Positions 45,657 through 57,237 of a stretch of DNA of 64,000 bases are shown in pieces. Source of the stretch: Aspidiotus rigidus (taxonomy: Eukaryota > Arthropoda > Insecta > Hemiptera > Diaspididae); assembly GCA_035079385.1 (NCBI GenBank), contig JAVHKY010000013.1, forward strand, positions 15,746,001 through 15,810,000, read 5' to 3'. Every line of letters starts with the position of its first letter. Positions within the stretch are counted from its first letter, which is position 1. The position numbers were made by a program, and so were the translations under genes. Below the pieces are notes generated by a model that saw only the letters and a list, made by a program, of their open reading frames with translations, was not told where the DNA came from and made no database searches.

Positions 45657-46765
45657 GGATGTGTCTATTTGCAGGTACTGTACCTACGCCTAAAACGCTA
45701 TTTGCAGGTACTAATTATTTTATTTAAAAAATTGTATAACATAAAATTTTTGAGTCAGTAAGAACGAAATAGACTACAATATTGAAAAAAATACGAAATT
45801 AAACATTTGATATTACAAAATTAATTTTTCCTTCTGTGGCTTCGCCGAAGAGGTAATGAAGGGGGAGCGCTAACTACATCTTCTGTGGGGCAAACTTTAC
45901 GTCTTTTTGGTGGAAGTATTGTGGAATCATGGGTGTTCTTGCGTTTTTCTGCTTGTCGGTCGCTCTGGGATTTATTGAAAGTGCATAACTGGCTCGCCAC
46001 ACGCTTTGGCCTCCCCCTTGCTTTAACTTTCTCCCTGTACTTCAAGATGCCTGAACTTGATTGGGGTTGTTCTTCAGGCATTGCAACATCTCCTGTTGAC
46101 CCACTTGATGACTCCTTCAGAGAAGTTTCCGGAGGAGATTTTGCTTTCATTTCGAAGATGGACTGTGAAAAAAAACTAGCAATGCTGGTACCCGACCTGA
46201 TGACGCCTCCAATATCTTTTAATGCCTTAAGGTAGGTCATGAATTGTTCGGTCCAATGGTCAGATGTAAGACTAGCAATGGTCAAAACAGTAGGCAAGAC
46301 CGTATTATATTTGACTGTTTTACTCAGAATTTCAACGTCTAAAGGGTCTTCATCCATGAAATCATCTACAACATCGTCGATGCACTCATTTTCTATGTCA
46401 CAGGGGGATGATGTTTCAAGGTTCTCGTTGTTTCGCTTATGATAACGAGGGTGGAATAGAAGAAGATCAAAAATTGAAGATAATGAGCCCTTCTCAACCA
46501 CAATACTTCCACCAAAAAGACTCAAACTTTGCCCCACAGAAGATGTAGTTAGCGCTCCCCCTTCATTACCTCTTCGGCGAAGCCACAGAAGGAAGAATTA
46601 ATTTTGTAATATCAAATGTTTAATTTCGTATTTTTTTCAATATTGTAGTCTATTTCGTTCTTACTGACTCAAAAATTTTATGTTATACAATTTTTTAAAT
46701 AAAATAATTAGTACCTGCAAATAGCGTTTTACGCGTAGGTACAGTACCTGCAAATAGACACATCC
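45657..46765. mobile_element. Mutator-like element with 268-bp terminal inverted repeats
   Basis: Perfect 9-bp target duplication TAAAATTTA (45648-45656, 46766-46774). Ends GGATGTGTCTATTTGCAGGT and its inverse. The arms 45657-45924 and 46498-46765 are inverse copies with only a few differences, so the insertion is young. The 9-bp duplication and long TIRs are Mutator-like traits. The only sizeable ORF is on the minus strand. Confidence 0.88.
45821..46537 (-). CDS. 238-codon ORF of the long-TIR Mutator-like element
   Basis: Starts MGQSLSLFGGSIVVE inside the right TIR and ends RRSHRRKN inside the left TIR. No catalytic transposase residues (the 'DFE' and 'TNN..E..H' blocks of MULEs are missing). 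The first half has an acidic part (about residues 47-70); the second half is Ser-rich with an AT-hook-like ARGRPKR (about 173-179) and basic clusters (KRRKV near 211; RRSHRRK at the end), suggesting a nuclear DNA-binding tail. MULE-type transposases and SWIM proteins often end in such basic GRPK tails, so this may be the C-terminal remnant of the family's transposase; that is inference. A plus-strand frame from 45885 starts with the same TIR-encoded residues (MGQTLRLFGGSIVES) and is a mirror effect. Confidence 0.5.
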   Translation of the reverse strand: MGQSLSLFGGSIVVEKGSLSSIFDLLLFHPRYHKRNNENLETSSPCDIENECIDDVVDDFMDEDPLDVEILSKTVKYNTVLPTVLTIASLTSDHWTEQFMTYLKALKDIGGVIRSGTSIASFFSQSIFEMKAKSPPETSLKESSSGSTGDVAMPEEQPQSSSGILKYREKVKARGRPKRVASQLCTFNKSQSDRQAEKRKNTHDSTILPPKRRKVCPTEDVVSAPPSLPLRRSHRRKN

Positions 46766-46774
46766 TAAAATTTA

Positions 46775-47061
46775 AGACGAATCCTCTCCACCAACTCATC
46801 CGAAACAGGAGTTTGGAGTAGTCGCTGTAAATGACCTAATAAACAGTGGCAGTTTTCCTTACAAAATGCTTCACCCTACTGACCTCCAACCTCTAACGAG
46901 CAAAACCCTCAACAAAATCTCCTAATGGTCATTTGGCTGTGAATTTCGAATCGATTTGGTCCACTAGGTCATGGTCAGACACATACGAGTAGGAAAAAAA
47001 CACTCCACAATACTCGGAAGATTTTGAGACAAGAAAACAGGCATGGTAGCATTTCAAAACA
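46775..47061. other. spacer, nothing recognised
   Basis: Unique-looking sequence between two Mutator-like insertions. Confidence 0.4.
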
Positions 47062-47070
47062 GGTACTCAC

Positions 47071-47365
47071 CAAGAATAATATACGGAAGGTTAGTCCACT
47101 TTTCCAGGCGCAACACTGGGTCTACAGACAAAAACTGGGTAAAAAAAATGTAATTTCAAAATTTGGTAGAAAAATTTGGAAAGATACCACATCTGAAAGA
47201 AAATTTTAAATAGAATAAATTTCGTTCTTTTGACTTTTTCGAGAAAATCAATATTTCCCTGAATATTTTGGTTTTTTCATATGGCCGTTGTACGTGGAGG
47301 TCTACAGTGCATTATTATTGCGGGTTGCATCGCGAGTGGACTAACCTTCCCTTTATTTACCCTTG
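47071..47365. mobile_element. Mutator-like MITE, 9-bp target duplication
   Basis: Direct repeat GGTACTCAC at 47062-47070 and 47366-47374. Inside, the termini are inverse: CAAGAATAATATACGGAAGG + TTAGTCCACT on the left; AGTGGACTAACCTTCCC.. ..CTTG on the right. 295 bp, no coding capacity. Confidence 0.7.
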
Positions 47366-47479
47366 GGTACTCACGTTCTACGCCTCTTCCCTCTTTGCGT
47401 CTATAGAACTTCAAAACTACCCTCCAATCCTCTGCCGTGTTCCTGGATTCCAAAACTTCCTAGACTCTCCATATCAGAA

Positions 47480-48280
47480 TCTTGAGAGCAATATGTCCGA
47501 ATCCCTTCAACGTTCTGAAATACCTATCAGACCCCGGAACCGGCTGTTACCTCCGACTCCTCTCTACAATAGTCCAATCCGTTACAAACTTGATTACGGT
47601 TATCCGAATTGCACCCACTCCAACAGAACAAAAATGCTGGGCTCCATCCAATTTTTTGGGCTTCGATAGGTTCTTGACACTCTATTCACCAGTCTTTCAC
47701 TCAGGCTATGCGCCGAGGCAGGTGTCCCTTCTCTCCTTTACCGCCCTCGTTCACTCACTCGTAACTTGCTGATATTGACAGCCCAATATCTTAATCTACC
47801 CATCCTTTCAAATGCACGTAATCCACCCCCTTTTGTCGCATCAATCCCATCTAGGCACTCATCTCAAATTTAAACCCCTACTTTCTATTTTTTTTTCCAT
47901 CTCTTGTCTCTAGGTCAGCCCCTGTCTCTGACATCTGTCTCGATCTCACTGAAATTCCCAAAACAGGTAATTTTATCTATACAAAAGACTTATCAACAGA
48001 ATTATTTCTTCAAAATTTCACTCCGATTTTCTCGCAGAAGGGTCCAAATCGGACTTCTCCAGGATAACGATCGCTTATCAAGTCCTTTGGTTGTGTGTTT
48101 TGACATGGCCAATGATGCCTATTTTGGATGTGATTTGCCTTCCGAAGACGTCGCAGATAAAGTGCTCCTGGGTTTCTCTCGTTCATCCTTCGTCCGGGCT
48201 TCGCTTCCTGAGTATTCTTTTGTTGAGAGAGCAGTATTGGCGCCATTCATTTCGATCTTCTGTAATTTCTTTCCATTTTC
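47480..48280 (+). pseudogene. decayed LINE (Jockey-type) RT C-terminus and RNase H
   Basis: Shifting frames read like the end of a Jockey RT: CYLRLLSTIVQSVTN, TKMLGSIQFFGLR, LRLCAEAGVPSLLYRPRSLT, LTAQYLNLPI, then a possible RNase H start (NDAYFGCDLPSEDVA). Several frameshifts. It ends where the Mutator-like MITE at 48294 begins. The family call is moderate: only weak block similarity. Confidence 0.5.
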
Positions 48281-48293
48281 ATATGTCACCGTA

Positions 48294-49024
48294 GGGATCC
48301 GACCAGTTCACGAAAAGATTTTTCACCGAGTAAGTCTTTTTGAAGAAATGTACAAATCATTGACAGGAAAGATCACCTGTCAGTTTTTTTTTTTTTTTTT
48401 CTCACCATCAGGAAAGTTCATCTTCCTTTTTCGAGTTCACCAACACCGACGACGAAATTCACCTTTTTCAATCAACTGTTCGACTTTTACTTGATGCTTT
48501 GATATACCAAATTTTATTTATAAAATTATTTGAACAAATAATAACCAATTTAATAAAGAAAAATATAATCAAGTTATTAATATTTATAAATTAAATTGAT
48601 AAAATTATGTTTTATTATTTATAATTATAATTTTTAATTTGTTAAATCAATTTATTAATTATTTAAAATTTTGTTTAAAAATTTTAATAAATAGTTTTTA
48701 TTTCAATAAAATATGAATATTTAAAAATTATATTAATTTAAATTATTTTATTTTATTTTTTTCATAAATTTAATTTTATTAAATAAAATATCAAAAATAC
48801 AATTATTAAAATAATTTTTTATTAATATTAGACTTTAATTAAACAGATTAATCAACTTCATTAATAAAAATAATTATGATCGAATGTTGTCGGTGAACCT
48901 TTGTCACGTGGTGAACCACTACTTCTATCAGGTGAATTATCTGTAGGTGAACTTTCTGATGGTGAATCTCAATTGGTGAATTTTTTTAGGTGAAAAATCT
49001 TTCGGTGAAACACACCCTAATTCC
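48294..49024 (+). mobile_element. Mutator-like MITE family 1, copy A
   Basis: Ends GGGATCCGACCAGTTCAC and ..GGTGAAACACACCCTAATTCC. Flanks GTCACCGTA and ATCACCATA agree at 7 of 9. Both subterminal parts are strewn with GGTGAA or its inverse; the interior is extremely AT-rich. About 730 bp, no ORF of its own. Copy B (57238-57948) is in the opposite orientation. Confidence 0.75.
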
Positions 49025-49069
49025 ATCACCATATTCCTGGTGATAGCTCTTGACATATCCCAATACCGT

Positions 49070-49340
49070 TTTCCCTATTCTCCCGCACTGCGTTTACCGC
49101 TCAGCAGTTCACTGCACAGAACCTGCTTGGGGAGGCGGACGTCCCCCATGCGTTTGACAAGCCCAAGCCAGTGTAAATGGCTCCGCGCGATGAGGTATTT
49201 GATTGTTGGACAGTCAGCACGATGGTATTGGATACAAGATCGTATCAGTGTATCGCCATCATGTCTGGTAGACTTCTTTGAAGGAATTCCTCTGATGCCT
49301 TTACCTGGTACCAATAGACGACCACGTCTCACTGCCATGA
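49070..49340 (-). pseudogene. LINE ORF2 C-terminal fragment
   Basis: Minus-strand frame with IKYLIARSHLHWLGLVKRM, then RLPKQVLCSELLSGKRSAG. This 'R..L.W.GHV.RM.D.RLPKQ.L.GEL..GKRS.G' block is the well-known C-terminal part of animal LINE endonuclease-RT proteins. Isolated fragment. Confidence 0.7.
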
Positions 49341-49439
49341 AGCAAGGCGGACAGCACAGTGGCCTATTATTAGAACAGTGATAGGAGCAAGTTCCTAGAT
49401 AGGACTTTCAAAACGACATCGCACATATTTGCCCAGATC

Positions 49440-50080
49440 TTTACCATCCTCAGCCTACAGGCAAGGATAAGGAAACCTAACAAACAGGTTGCGGTGCCAC
49501 TGGTATTAGCAATGCTGTCTGGAACAATGCTAGACTTGTACCTAGAGGTTTTGGATGTCGCAAGGGATGCTGTGATAAGGTTCCACGTAAACCCATGTAT
49601 ACCGACTTCAAAATGGTCACCATTAATGCAAATAGGCACATCTTCACACAAATTCTCGTATCAGCGTGCCTATTTTACTTACGCCAGATTGTGATGCCGG
49701 GCTGCAAACACAGTCGGTCGAACAATCAAAAGATTCACTCACGTGTTACTAGTTATAACATTCGTCCCAGAGGCGGATGTGTCAACCTTTTACACCGCAC
49801 TTTGTTGTGAATGTCCAGAAGAACTCCGTCCTGTATTTGATGACTTCGAGAAATATTACATTAATGGCAAGCTAGCAAGAGGACAACGGGCAGGTACAGA
49901 GCCAAGGTACCTGGTATCCTTTTGGAACTAGTATGACACCGCACCGCCTTAAACCATTCAAACAATACAGAGGTAGCGTACTACCTTAGATTCAGATTTG
50001 TTATTGTGAAGCATCACGTGCAGTCGCGGATAGAAGCCATCGTGGATGAAAAAAAACTTGGCCAAACTTGAGATCGATTG
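49440..50080 (+). pseudogene. MULE-type transposase core fragment
   Basis: Plus-strand pieces: VPLVLAMLSGTMLDLYLEVL (about 49490-49550), YTDFKMVTINANRHIFTQIL (49598-49657; the 'T-D-F-E' catalytic strand with E changed to K), SACLFYLRQIV, then KRFTHVLLVITFVPEADVST (from about 49728), ECPEELRPVFDDFEKYYING, and SFWN before a stop. Order and wording fit Mutator-like transposases, directly upstream of the region represented at 40574-40976. At least two frameshifts and stops. Confidence 0.75.
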
Positions 50081-52392
50081 CCGCAAATGTAAGCATCTTT
50101 TGAAGACGTGTTTTCCATAGTTTGCTTTTAAGATTGACCAAATATCATTAGCAAAGAATTGACTTGTAGAAATTAGGATATTTGTTTTTTACTGGTCATG
50201 AAACCCTGTCATAATCTCCGACTGACTCTGGATAGAGCAAATTCTACATCGATAAACGTTCACTTACAGCAAACTTATTATTCTGTCGAATCTTGTTCAC
50301 CCACTTAAAACGAATGAACTCATCTTATAATACTCGTACTCGATATGAATCGCGGTAATTTTCAAGAATATTAACCCCCTGGACTTCAACATATCTTTTC
50401 ACCATTTGTGGCGAACAGCCGTTTCAAAATCCGGATATCGCGACATCATTTTCGGTAATTTTATAACCTCGTTTTCTAGTGTAGGATTACGATCATCGGA
50501 AAACCATCAAATTTTAGTGGTTCGGACGATGGAGCCAAATATCGATAAGCCGTCCACGTATTTAAAAATTTGCGAACAAGAATTAATAAACGTCAGCATC
50601 TTGATTTTGCGGCGGCTCGTAAAACTACGAACATGACATAGGATTAAACGTGAATACCTATAACTGTATAATATTCTGTAATCGTAAAAAGTTCCAACTG
50701 CACTCTATAAGTGAACTGCATGCACGAACGAAGATTTCTGCTAATGATAAAATGGTTAACAGTGAGTCGTATAGGACATTAATGAAAGAAAAAGAGCATC
50801 TAAGTTCCTATATTATGGACTAACCTACGATAAAACACTGCCGTTTTTATCGCGAGACCAACCCGCTGGAGAAGAAGCCGAAGGTTGTCGAATCGAGCAG
50901 GTAATTCCTCCTAAAAAAAGACCTGGCAACGCAGCAATTTTGTTCAACTACGGTGCGGTGCACGTGTTCCGGACACGTTCAGTTTGTTCGAGGATTACTG
51001 CAGGATGTCCTGTAATGGGTGGATTCGTAATGAAAAAGAAAACCTATATTACGTATAGTGTTGTCGTTTCCAACCAATTTCGTACCGGCAATAACATCGA
51101 ATATGACAATGGCACATACAGCGTATAAGTTTTCTCGTATTCCAACGCTATAACGTAATAATTGATTTTAAATTGGTTTCATTTTATTCTCTGCTCCATT
51201 TCTTCGTGCTGTATAGAAGCACTTTTATTTATCCTTGAAAAATACCATGCCTTATATGATTGATAAAAAAGTTGAGTACGCTGGTTTAGATTTCGAGTAA
51301 ACGACAGTAACGTCTTACAACTGCGATAAGTTTTGGTAATTTGAAAGCAAATTTTGGGAAATTCAATGATTATATTAACAAGCCTTATAACTACGTACAC
51401 GTCAGTTACAGGCTTGAGGACAATGAGGATGAATATGAATTCGATAGGTGTTGTAAAAATAGGTGGATCGGAAGTGGATGATTTTTTCATGATTGTTCGG
51501 GAGGTAATTGTGAAGCTGGATGTTTCCGAGAGCTGGACAAGAGAAGAATCAATAGTGAAAAGAGAAAAGAGTGGAAGAGGCATGTTAGGATACTTCTTGG
51601 CGTCAGAAAACGCGGTTCGAAGTAGATTGAGGAATCGAAGCTTTTCTAATAGATCGAAGGAGGACTAGATATCATACTAGGAGGAGAGGATGAGAGATCA
51701 TTACAAGATCTTAACTTGTGTGGCTGTTCAAAACGAAGAGAAAATAAAACGAGAAGTCGCCAGACTGATTCTCGTATGGACCATGAGATTGTTTCGTCAT
51801 ATTGCCTCTTCTTTCCTTAACCTTCCTTACTAATCAAGGTCCTTCGAACTGGAGCTTATGGGCTCAAAGGGGACAGATGGGAACAATACTGATGAGTGTG
51901 AATTAGATATTATTGCAGACATGGATGGATGGGAGGAAGTTGATCGTGCTAATGATTTTCTCATGATTGTTTTTAGAGAGTGAAGAGAAGAAATGTTGAA
52001 CGAATAGACCGTCAGCATTACAGTATTAAGGCATGCGGGGAGTGAGATGACTTCTTCGCGTCAGGAAGGGCGGTCCGAAGTAGGCTAAGGAATTGAAACT
52101 TTTTCAATATAGATCGCAGCTGAATTCTGTTCCCTAAATCACGGAACATAATTTGAGTTCGGAGCTTAATGGAGGATAACGAGAACCAGAAATCTTTCCA
52201 CGAGAAGAGAATGAGGTAGTAGTGATAGGATTTGAGATGATACTGAGGAGAGAGATCAGTTGTAAGGCAGTACGGCAAGGTCCTTAGCGTCATGCTCCTT
52301 CAGGCGATTTGCTTTGGTATCTATATAGAAAAGAGATGAAGGAGAAGTAAAAACTTAACGAGAGTATAAGAATGAGGATTCGTTGGACGATA
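50081..52392. other. intron DNA with two dispersed-repeat copies
   Basis: 51400-51600 and 51880-52110 are diverged copies of one repeat ('gatgattttttcatgattgtt', GAAGAAATGTTGAACGA, 'cgtcaggaag/cgtcagaaaa', 'agtaggctaaggaattgaa'), also present at 19860-20060. ORFs over them are not conserved between copies. Otherwise nothing seen. Confidence 0.5.
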
Positions 52393-52400
52393 TTATATAT

Positions 52401-54090
52401 CAGTGTTTCTCAACCGGTGTGCTGCGGTACATCGCTGTGCCGCAAGCCCGCCTCAGGTGTGCCGCAAACGTTTTATCAAAAACATAAATCAAGATGAACT
52501 AAAAAAAGAATTGCCATTTTTTTTTATATTCTGACAAAAATTGATGTTATTATTTTAACTAAATAAATTGAAAATATTGTATTAATATACATAAACAATA
52601 AGTATTATATTTAATTTCCAATTAAAAAATTTTATAAAATAATAATAATTTCGATTCTTGGTACAAACTCAAATTTAATTTATTAATTTAATCACGAAAA
52701 TAAATTTAAATAATTAAATTAATAATGTCTTTGATGATGACAGGATAATTTAATAAAATATTTTCAATTTGTTACCTCGATTATACTAAAAGAATTTATA
52801 TAATTCAATCTGTAATTCTATCTAATTGATTAGGGATACAATCTATTTCAATATTTATTGATGGTAATGTACATGAATGAATCACATCTCGGTTTAAATA
52901 GAACACCCCGACAATATATTATTTTCTCTGATTTTATTTTATTTTGAAATAATTCATTTACAATAAATTACAAAATAAAAAATTCTATTAATAATATAAT
53001 ATAAAAAAATTTCTTATCTAAAAAATAAAATATTAAGTGAATTAAATTTTTAATAATAATTCAATATTCGAAATTAATTAAAAACAAAGCTAATCGCTAT
53101 TGAACTCATAATAAATTTGAAAATCAAACTTTTCAAAAGAGATTGAAAATTAAATTTAAAATTTAAAAATTAATATTCTTTATAATATAAAAATTATAAA
53201 AAGAATACTTGAAGATAATGAAATAATTAGATTTATTAAAGATATCAGAAAAATCAAATTTAAATATAATTGAATGAAATTTTTTATTGAAAGATGAATT
53301 AAAATATCTATTTGAATTATACATGAATAAATTTGAAATAAATAATATTGATTGTGTATTTTCTATTAAATTTATTTATTATAAATTTAATTCATAATCA
53401 TTTTATTTAATAATAATTATTTTGATTTTGAATATAATCAAAATATTAACTATTAATTTTCTTTTATATTAATTTACTAATTTTATTGAATCCGTTGTTT
53501 TGAATTTATTTTTTAATTTTCTTATTAATTGACATTTTTAATTTTTTAAAATTTAAATCAAATATTTATTAATGAAATTACTCGAAAAAGTAATCACAAC
53601 TACTATCTGACCGATGTGTTCCAATTCTTGAATGATGTCAGTTCCAGTTATAATATTACTTGAACTTGAGTCCAAACGTGCATTCACTGTCATAAAAATC
53701 AAGAACTTTCTGCGTCTTGGCCAAAAATACAGATTATATTTCATGTTTTTTCATAAATTTCGGAATTAGAAGGATCCCACAGGGTTTCCAGTAAATGCAG
53801 GAAACATCTAGACACTTTTGCCTATATTGGTGACAAATTTTTTTTGAGTCCCGGTGGATGATCAAAGCTCTTGTTTCTCGTAACCGTAGTATAGAGAAAG
53901 AAGGATGAGGCCTTATATAGCCATCTTGTGGGCCACAAATTCTGGAATTAGGAGGAAATTAGTAGAGACATGAAAATGTCAAAACGCACAAAAATTTTCG
54001 ATACAATTTGGAGTTCTGGAAATGCTGTGCCGCAGTAATATCATCTCATGGAAAAATGTGCCGCGATATAAGAAAGGTTGAGAAACTCTG
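52401..54090. mobile_element. non-autonomous hAT element, copy 2
   Basis: Ends CAGTGTTTCTCAACCGGTGT and AGAAAGGTTGAGAAACTCTG, flanked by a perfect 8-bp duplication TTATATAT (52393-52400, 54091-54098). The interior is AT-rich and collinear with copy 1 (21730-23490), including the subterminal GTGCCGC words. No transposase. A minus-strand 61-63 codon frame near the right end is shared by both copies. Confidence 0.9.
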
Positions 54091-54149
54091 TTATATATCG
54101 ATTCATTCATACAGCTGTGGCAGGCAGACGGAATAAATCCAATAGCAAT

Positions 54150-55024
54150 TCAATAAGTACGATAGTCCTCTTTCTGAACATATCTAAAAAATCCACCCTC
54201 CAGCACACTCACGCCTTGCTGGTCAAATCTCTCACCCCTTTCGAAGAGATCTGTGAGTTCATGAATCTCCTTCGCATCTGTTGGTCTTGTAACACCTGAC
54301 TTTTCATACGGAAATTCTACTCCTTCGCAGAGAGGATCTGTATTCTTATCGGCTCTCCTCTGCATTTTACCATGTCCGAAATGTTTATGGACAAGTTCCA
54401 GTACGATCCATTTTCTTCGCCTTCCAACCACAGGTAAGTCGATGATGTCCGATGTCAATCCTCCTCCTATTCTTCAAAACTTTCTCTCTCATATAAAGAA
54501 TTTTTGTACTACCATGAAGTTTACTACAGATGTAGGCGGCTTTGAGATTGATTTCCTTGATCTTAATATCTTCATAAAAAATGGGCGCCGTGTGTTTGGT
54601 ATTTCCAGAACACAAGTCCATTGAGAGTATAATCCATGGTACTTCCTTTTGCCAAAAATCTCACCAATTTTCCGCAAAAATCCTGTCAACCCCCAAGACT
54701 TTCGGAAAGAGATTGCTTTCATGAAACACCTTGCCGTTTCTAATGACATTGACATGAACCGCCAGTTTATTGACTTTACCGCGTTCACCCGTCGTGATCA
54801 TGGATCAAGCTTCTCTACTTAGGCCGATTCTCAAGCGCTCTTATTACGGCTCTCTGCCTTTTCAGCGTTAGACCTACATATCATAATTCCAACATCCTTA
54901 GCAATTTCCCGATAGTCAACTTTAAAAACGGCATCCCTAGTTATCAGAGAAGCGGTGTCTATCAGTTGGAGTGCAATGGTTGCCACCGCGTTTACATTGG
55001 TGAGACTAGCAGAAAACTAACCAT
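54150..55024 (+). pseudogene. Penelope-like element 3, RT and GIY-YIG, broken
   Basis: In order: NISKKSTLQHTHALLVKSL and FEEICEFMNLLRICWSCN (54179-54296), the RT core region lost or shifted, MKFTTDVGGFEIDFLDLNIF (54514-54573), RKEIAFMKHLAVSNDIDMN (54700-54756), and the GIY-YIG part RSGVYQLECNGCHRVYIGET (about 54948-55007). Multiple frameshifts and stops. The same lineage as element 2 by its C-x-x-C spacing and 'Y-I-G-E-T-S-R-K'. It starts just after hAT copy 2. Confidence 0.8.
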
Positions 55025-57228
55025 CAGTAAGCTAGTCAGCCTAATATGCAGTAAGCTAGACGCCTAATAGATAAGAAGGGGCGAGTGTGCCCGACAGCTG
55101 AATAGCTTGACATACATTATACTAGGCTTTGACCTACTGTAGGACTTGGAAAAATTTCAGGTTCTCAGCCTATTATACCTTACCAGTACACCGAGCCCCC
55201 TTAATAAACCCCTAAGCTAGTCCAAGATTTCCACACGATGATGACGTGATGAGTTAAGCGTGGCACTGACTTACTTCAAGGACAAATATCAAAAGATGGT
55301 CTTCATTTCTGTGGCTCTGCTAGCACATTTTGTTCTTTGTACCCATGGCCTCTCATACTGAAAATCATGTGTATGTGAAGTTTTAAAACAGCAAGAATGA
55401 AATGTGAGCCCTAGAAGGTACATCGGTTTTTCTGTGTTTGGAGACCAAAGAAAATTTGAACGAGTATGAGTTTATGAGTACACAGCATTCATGTGAGTTT
55501 GGGTGGAGGTAATCGATTGACTAACTCTTTAGTCTTTGTCTACATAGCACGCTTTCCACTTGCACACATTGACACTGACCTCATAGAAATGGATCTTAGT
55601 AGAACAGGTGAATTCTCGCCGGAAATTTGTTCCCTTCGTTGTCTAGTTCAGTTGATGAATTGACTCAGATAAAAGAGGGAAGTGTAAATAAAATTCAGAC
55701 TTACTCAAAATTGTCAGAATCAAACGACATCCACATTTTTTCGATAACAAAAGATCTTTTTAGGAAAACCGTTTTTATTAATGAGCTAATTATATTCTCC
55801 GTCTCACGAGTACGACGTGATTTTCACGAGGAATTGAGTACACGTCCGCGAAATTCAACAACCTTTGCCGCTGTCCGCTCACAATAGCCGAATTCAGAGC
55901 TCTTTATGAAAAATGAAAAGCTACAAAAATAATTACCGGATAATTTTTTCCCTTACTTCACTTTTCATAAACCTAACGACGACAGACACTCTACGGAGAT
56001 GATGAATGGATACTCGCCGATGACGACGGTCCCATCTTCCAGAGATCAAAAATTTTACAAGTTTCTTCTAATGCCGTCCTACACAGAGAAATACATCACC
56101 AAAACTGTGCGCAACGTTATACGTCTGGTCCGTAGCTGCGGATTCAATTTTCGAATGGTTGGCAACGCCGGTACAATAAATTCTTGCGAAACAAAAGTTC
56201 TTCCGTTTTTCATCCGGCTAGACGTTCCATTTATTATCCAGCCAAACTCTATTCTTCGGCGCTTTTTAAGCTAATAAATACCGTATAATACAACCTTACG
56301 CGCTTGGAAGTGCTCTCAAATCGAAATCAAAGGGTGAATGTAGCGACAGAGATGAAATTTGGGGTACAATTGCGGAGCACATTTTCTGCTGCCGTCGGTA
56401 ATATCTTCCGTATAATATATAAGATTGAAAATCTCGCGCGGCAATAAATATACGTTCTTCTGTGTGATACCGTTTTCATCCGCGCATTGCACTTTATGAC
56501 AACATTACGGTAGTTATGTTCTTTATGACACTATATGAGGTCTCCGACTTCACCCTCTCCGATAGCGACGAAAACTCGTAATCGTGATGTGTATTAGTCG
56601 GCACCCACCCTGATCTAGTTTTTGCTACATGATAACATCATCGTAATTATTTCTTTCTCTCTTTTTTTTTTTAAATTTATTAAATCTCAGTCATCTATGA
56701 CAGACCTATAAGCAGCAATGGCCTTGAGCCTTTTGATGTTTCTACGCACGAAGCCGTAGTTTGTAAGTGCCAACTTTAGTGTGTTCTGGATACACATTTC
56801 GCGCCTATGCGCATCAGTTATGATGACGGTTATAAATTGTTCGAGATTATGAATCATAATATAAGATGAAGAGAGAAGGAGGGAGATCAGCTTGACCTGT
56901 GAGATGTAAGTTTCTAACTACACTCGATGTACTCACGAACAGTTTCGAATACGTCATTCAAACGAAAGCTGCAGACGATTGAAGGCAACAAACTATAACG
57001 AGTGAGGATAATCTGGAATTATAAGTGAAATAGAAATCCATAATTTAAACAAAGGTTAATACGTTATTGAAGCGATTCTCAATTTCTTCGTAGTTTCATA
57101 CAGCTATCAGCGAGATCTTTCCAAGTCCTGCGATTGGTACTAAGTGGTTCGAGAAAAACCTAACCAGATCGGAGTCCATACCTCTCGGATACTTATGGCG
57201 ATCTCCGAAAATTCTCGAAGTTTCCTTT
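55025..57228. other. intron DNA, no gene seen
   Basis: 55050-55170 contains CTAG-rich words and one 'gacttggaaaaattt' minisatellite unit. Frames at 55627-55887 and 55999-56274 have no recognisable features. Confidence 0.4.
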
Positions 57229-57237
57229 CCATCGGAA

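Noticed and set aside
51179..51668. overlapping ORFs of 134 (-) and 104 (+) codons
   Set aside because: Both lie over a dispersed repeat whose other copies do not keep either frame.
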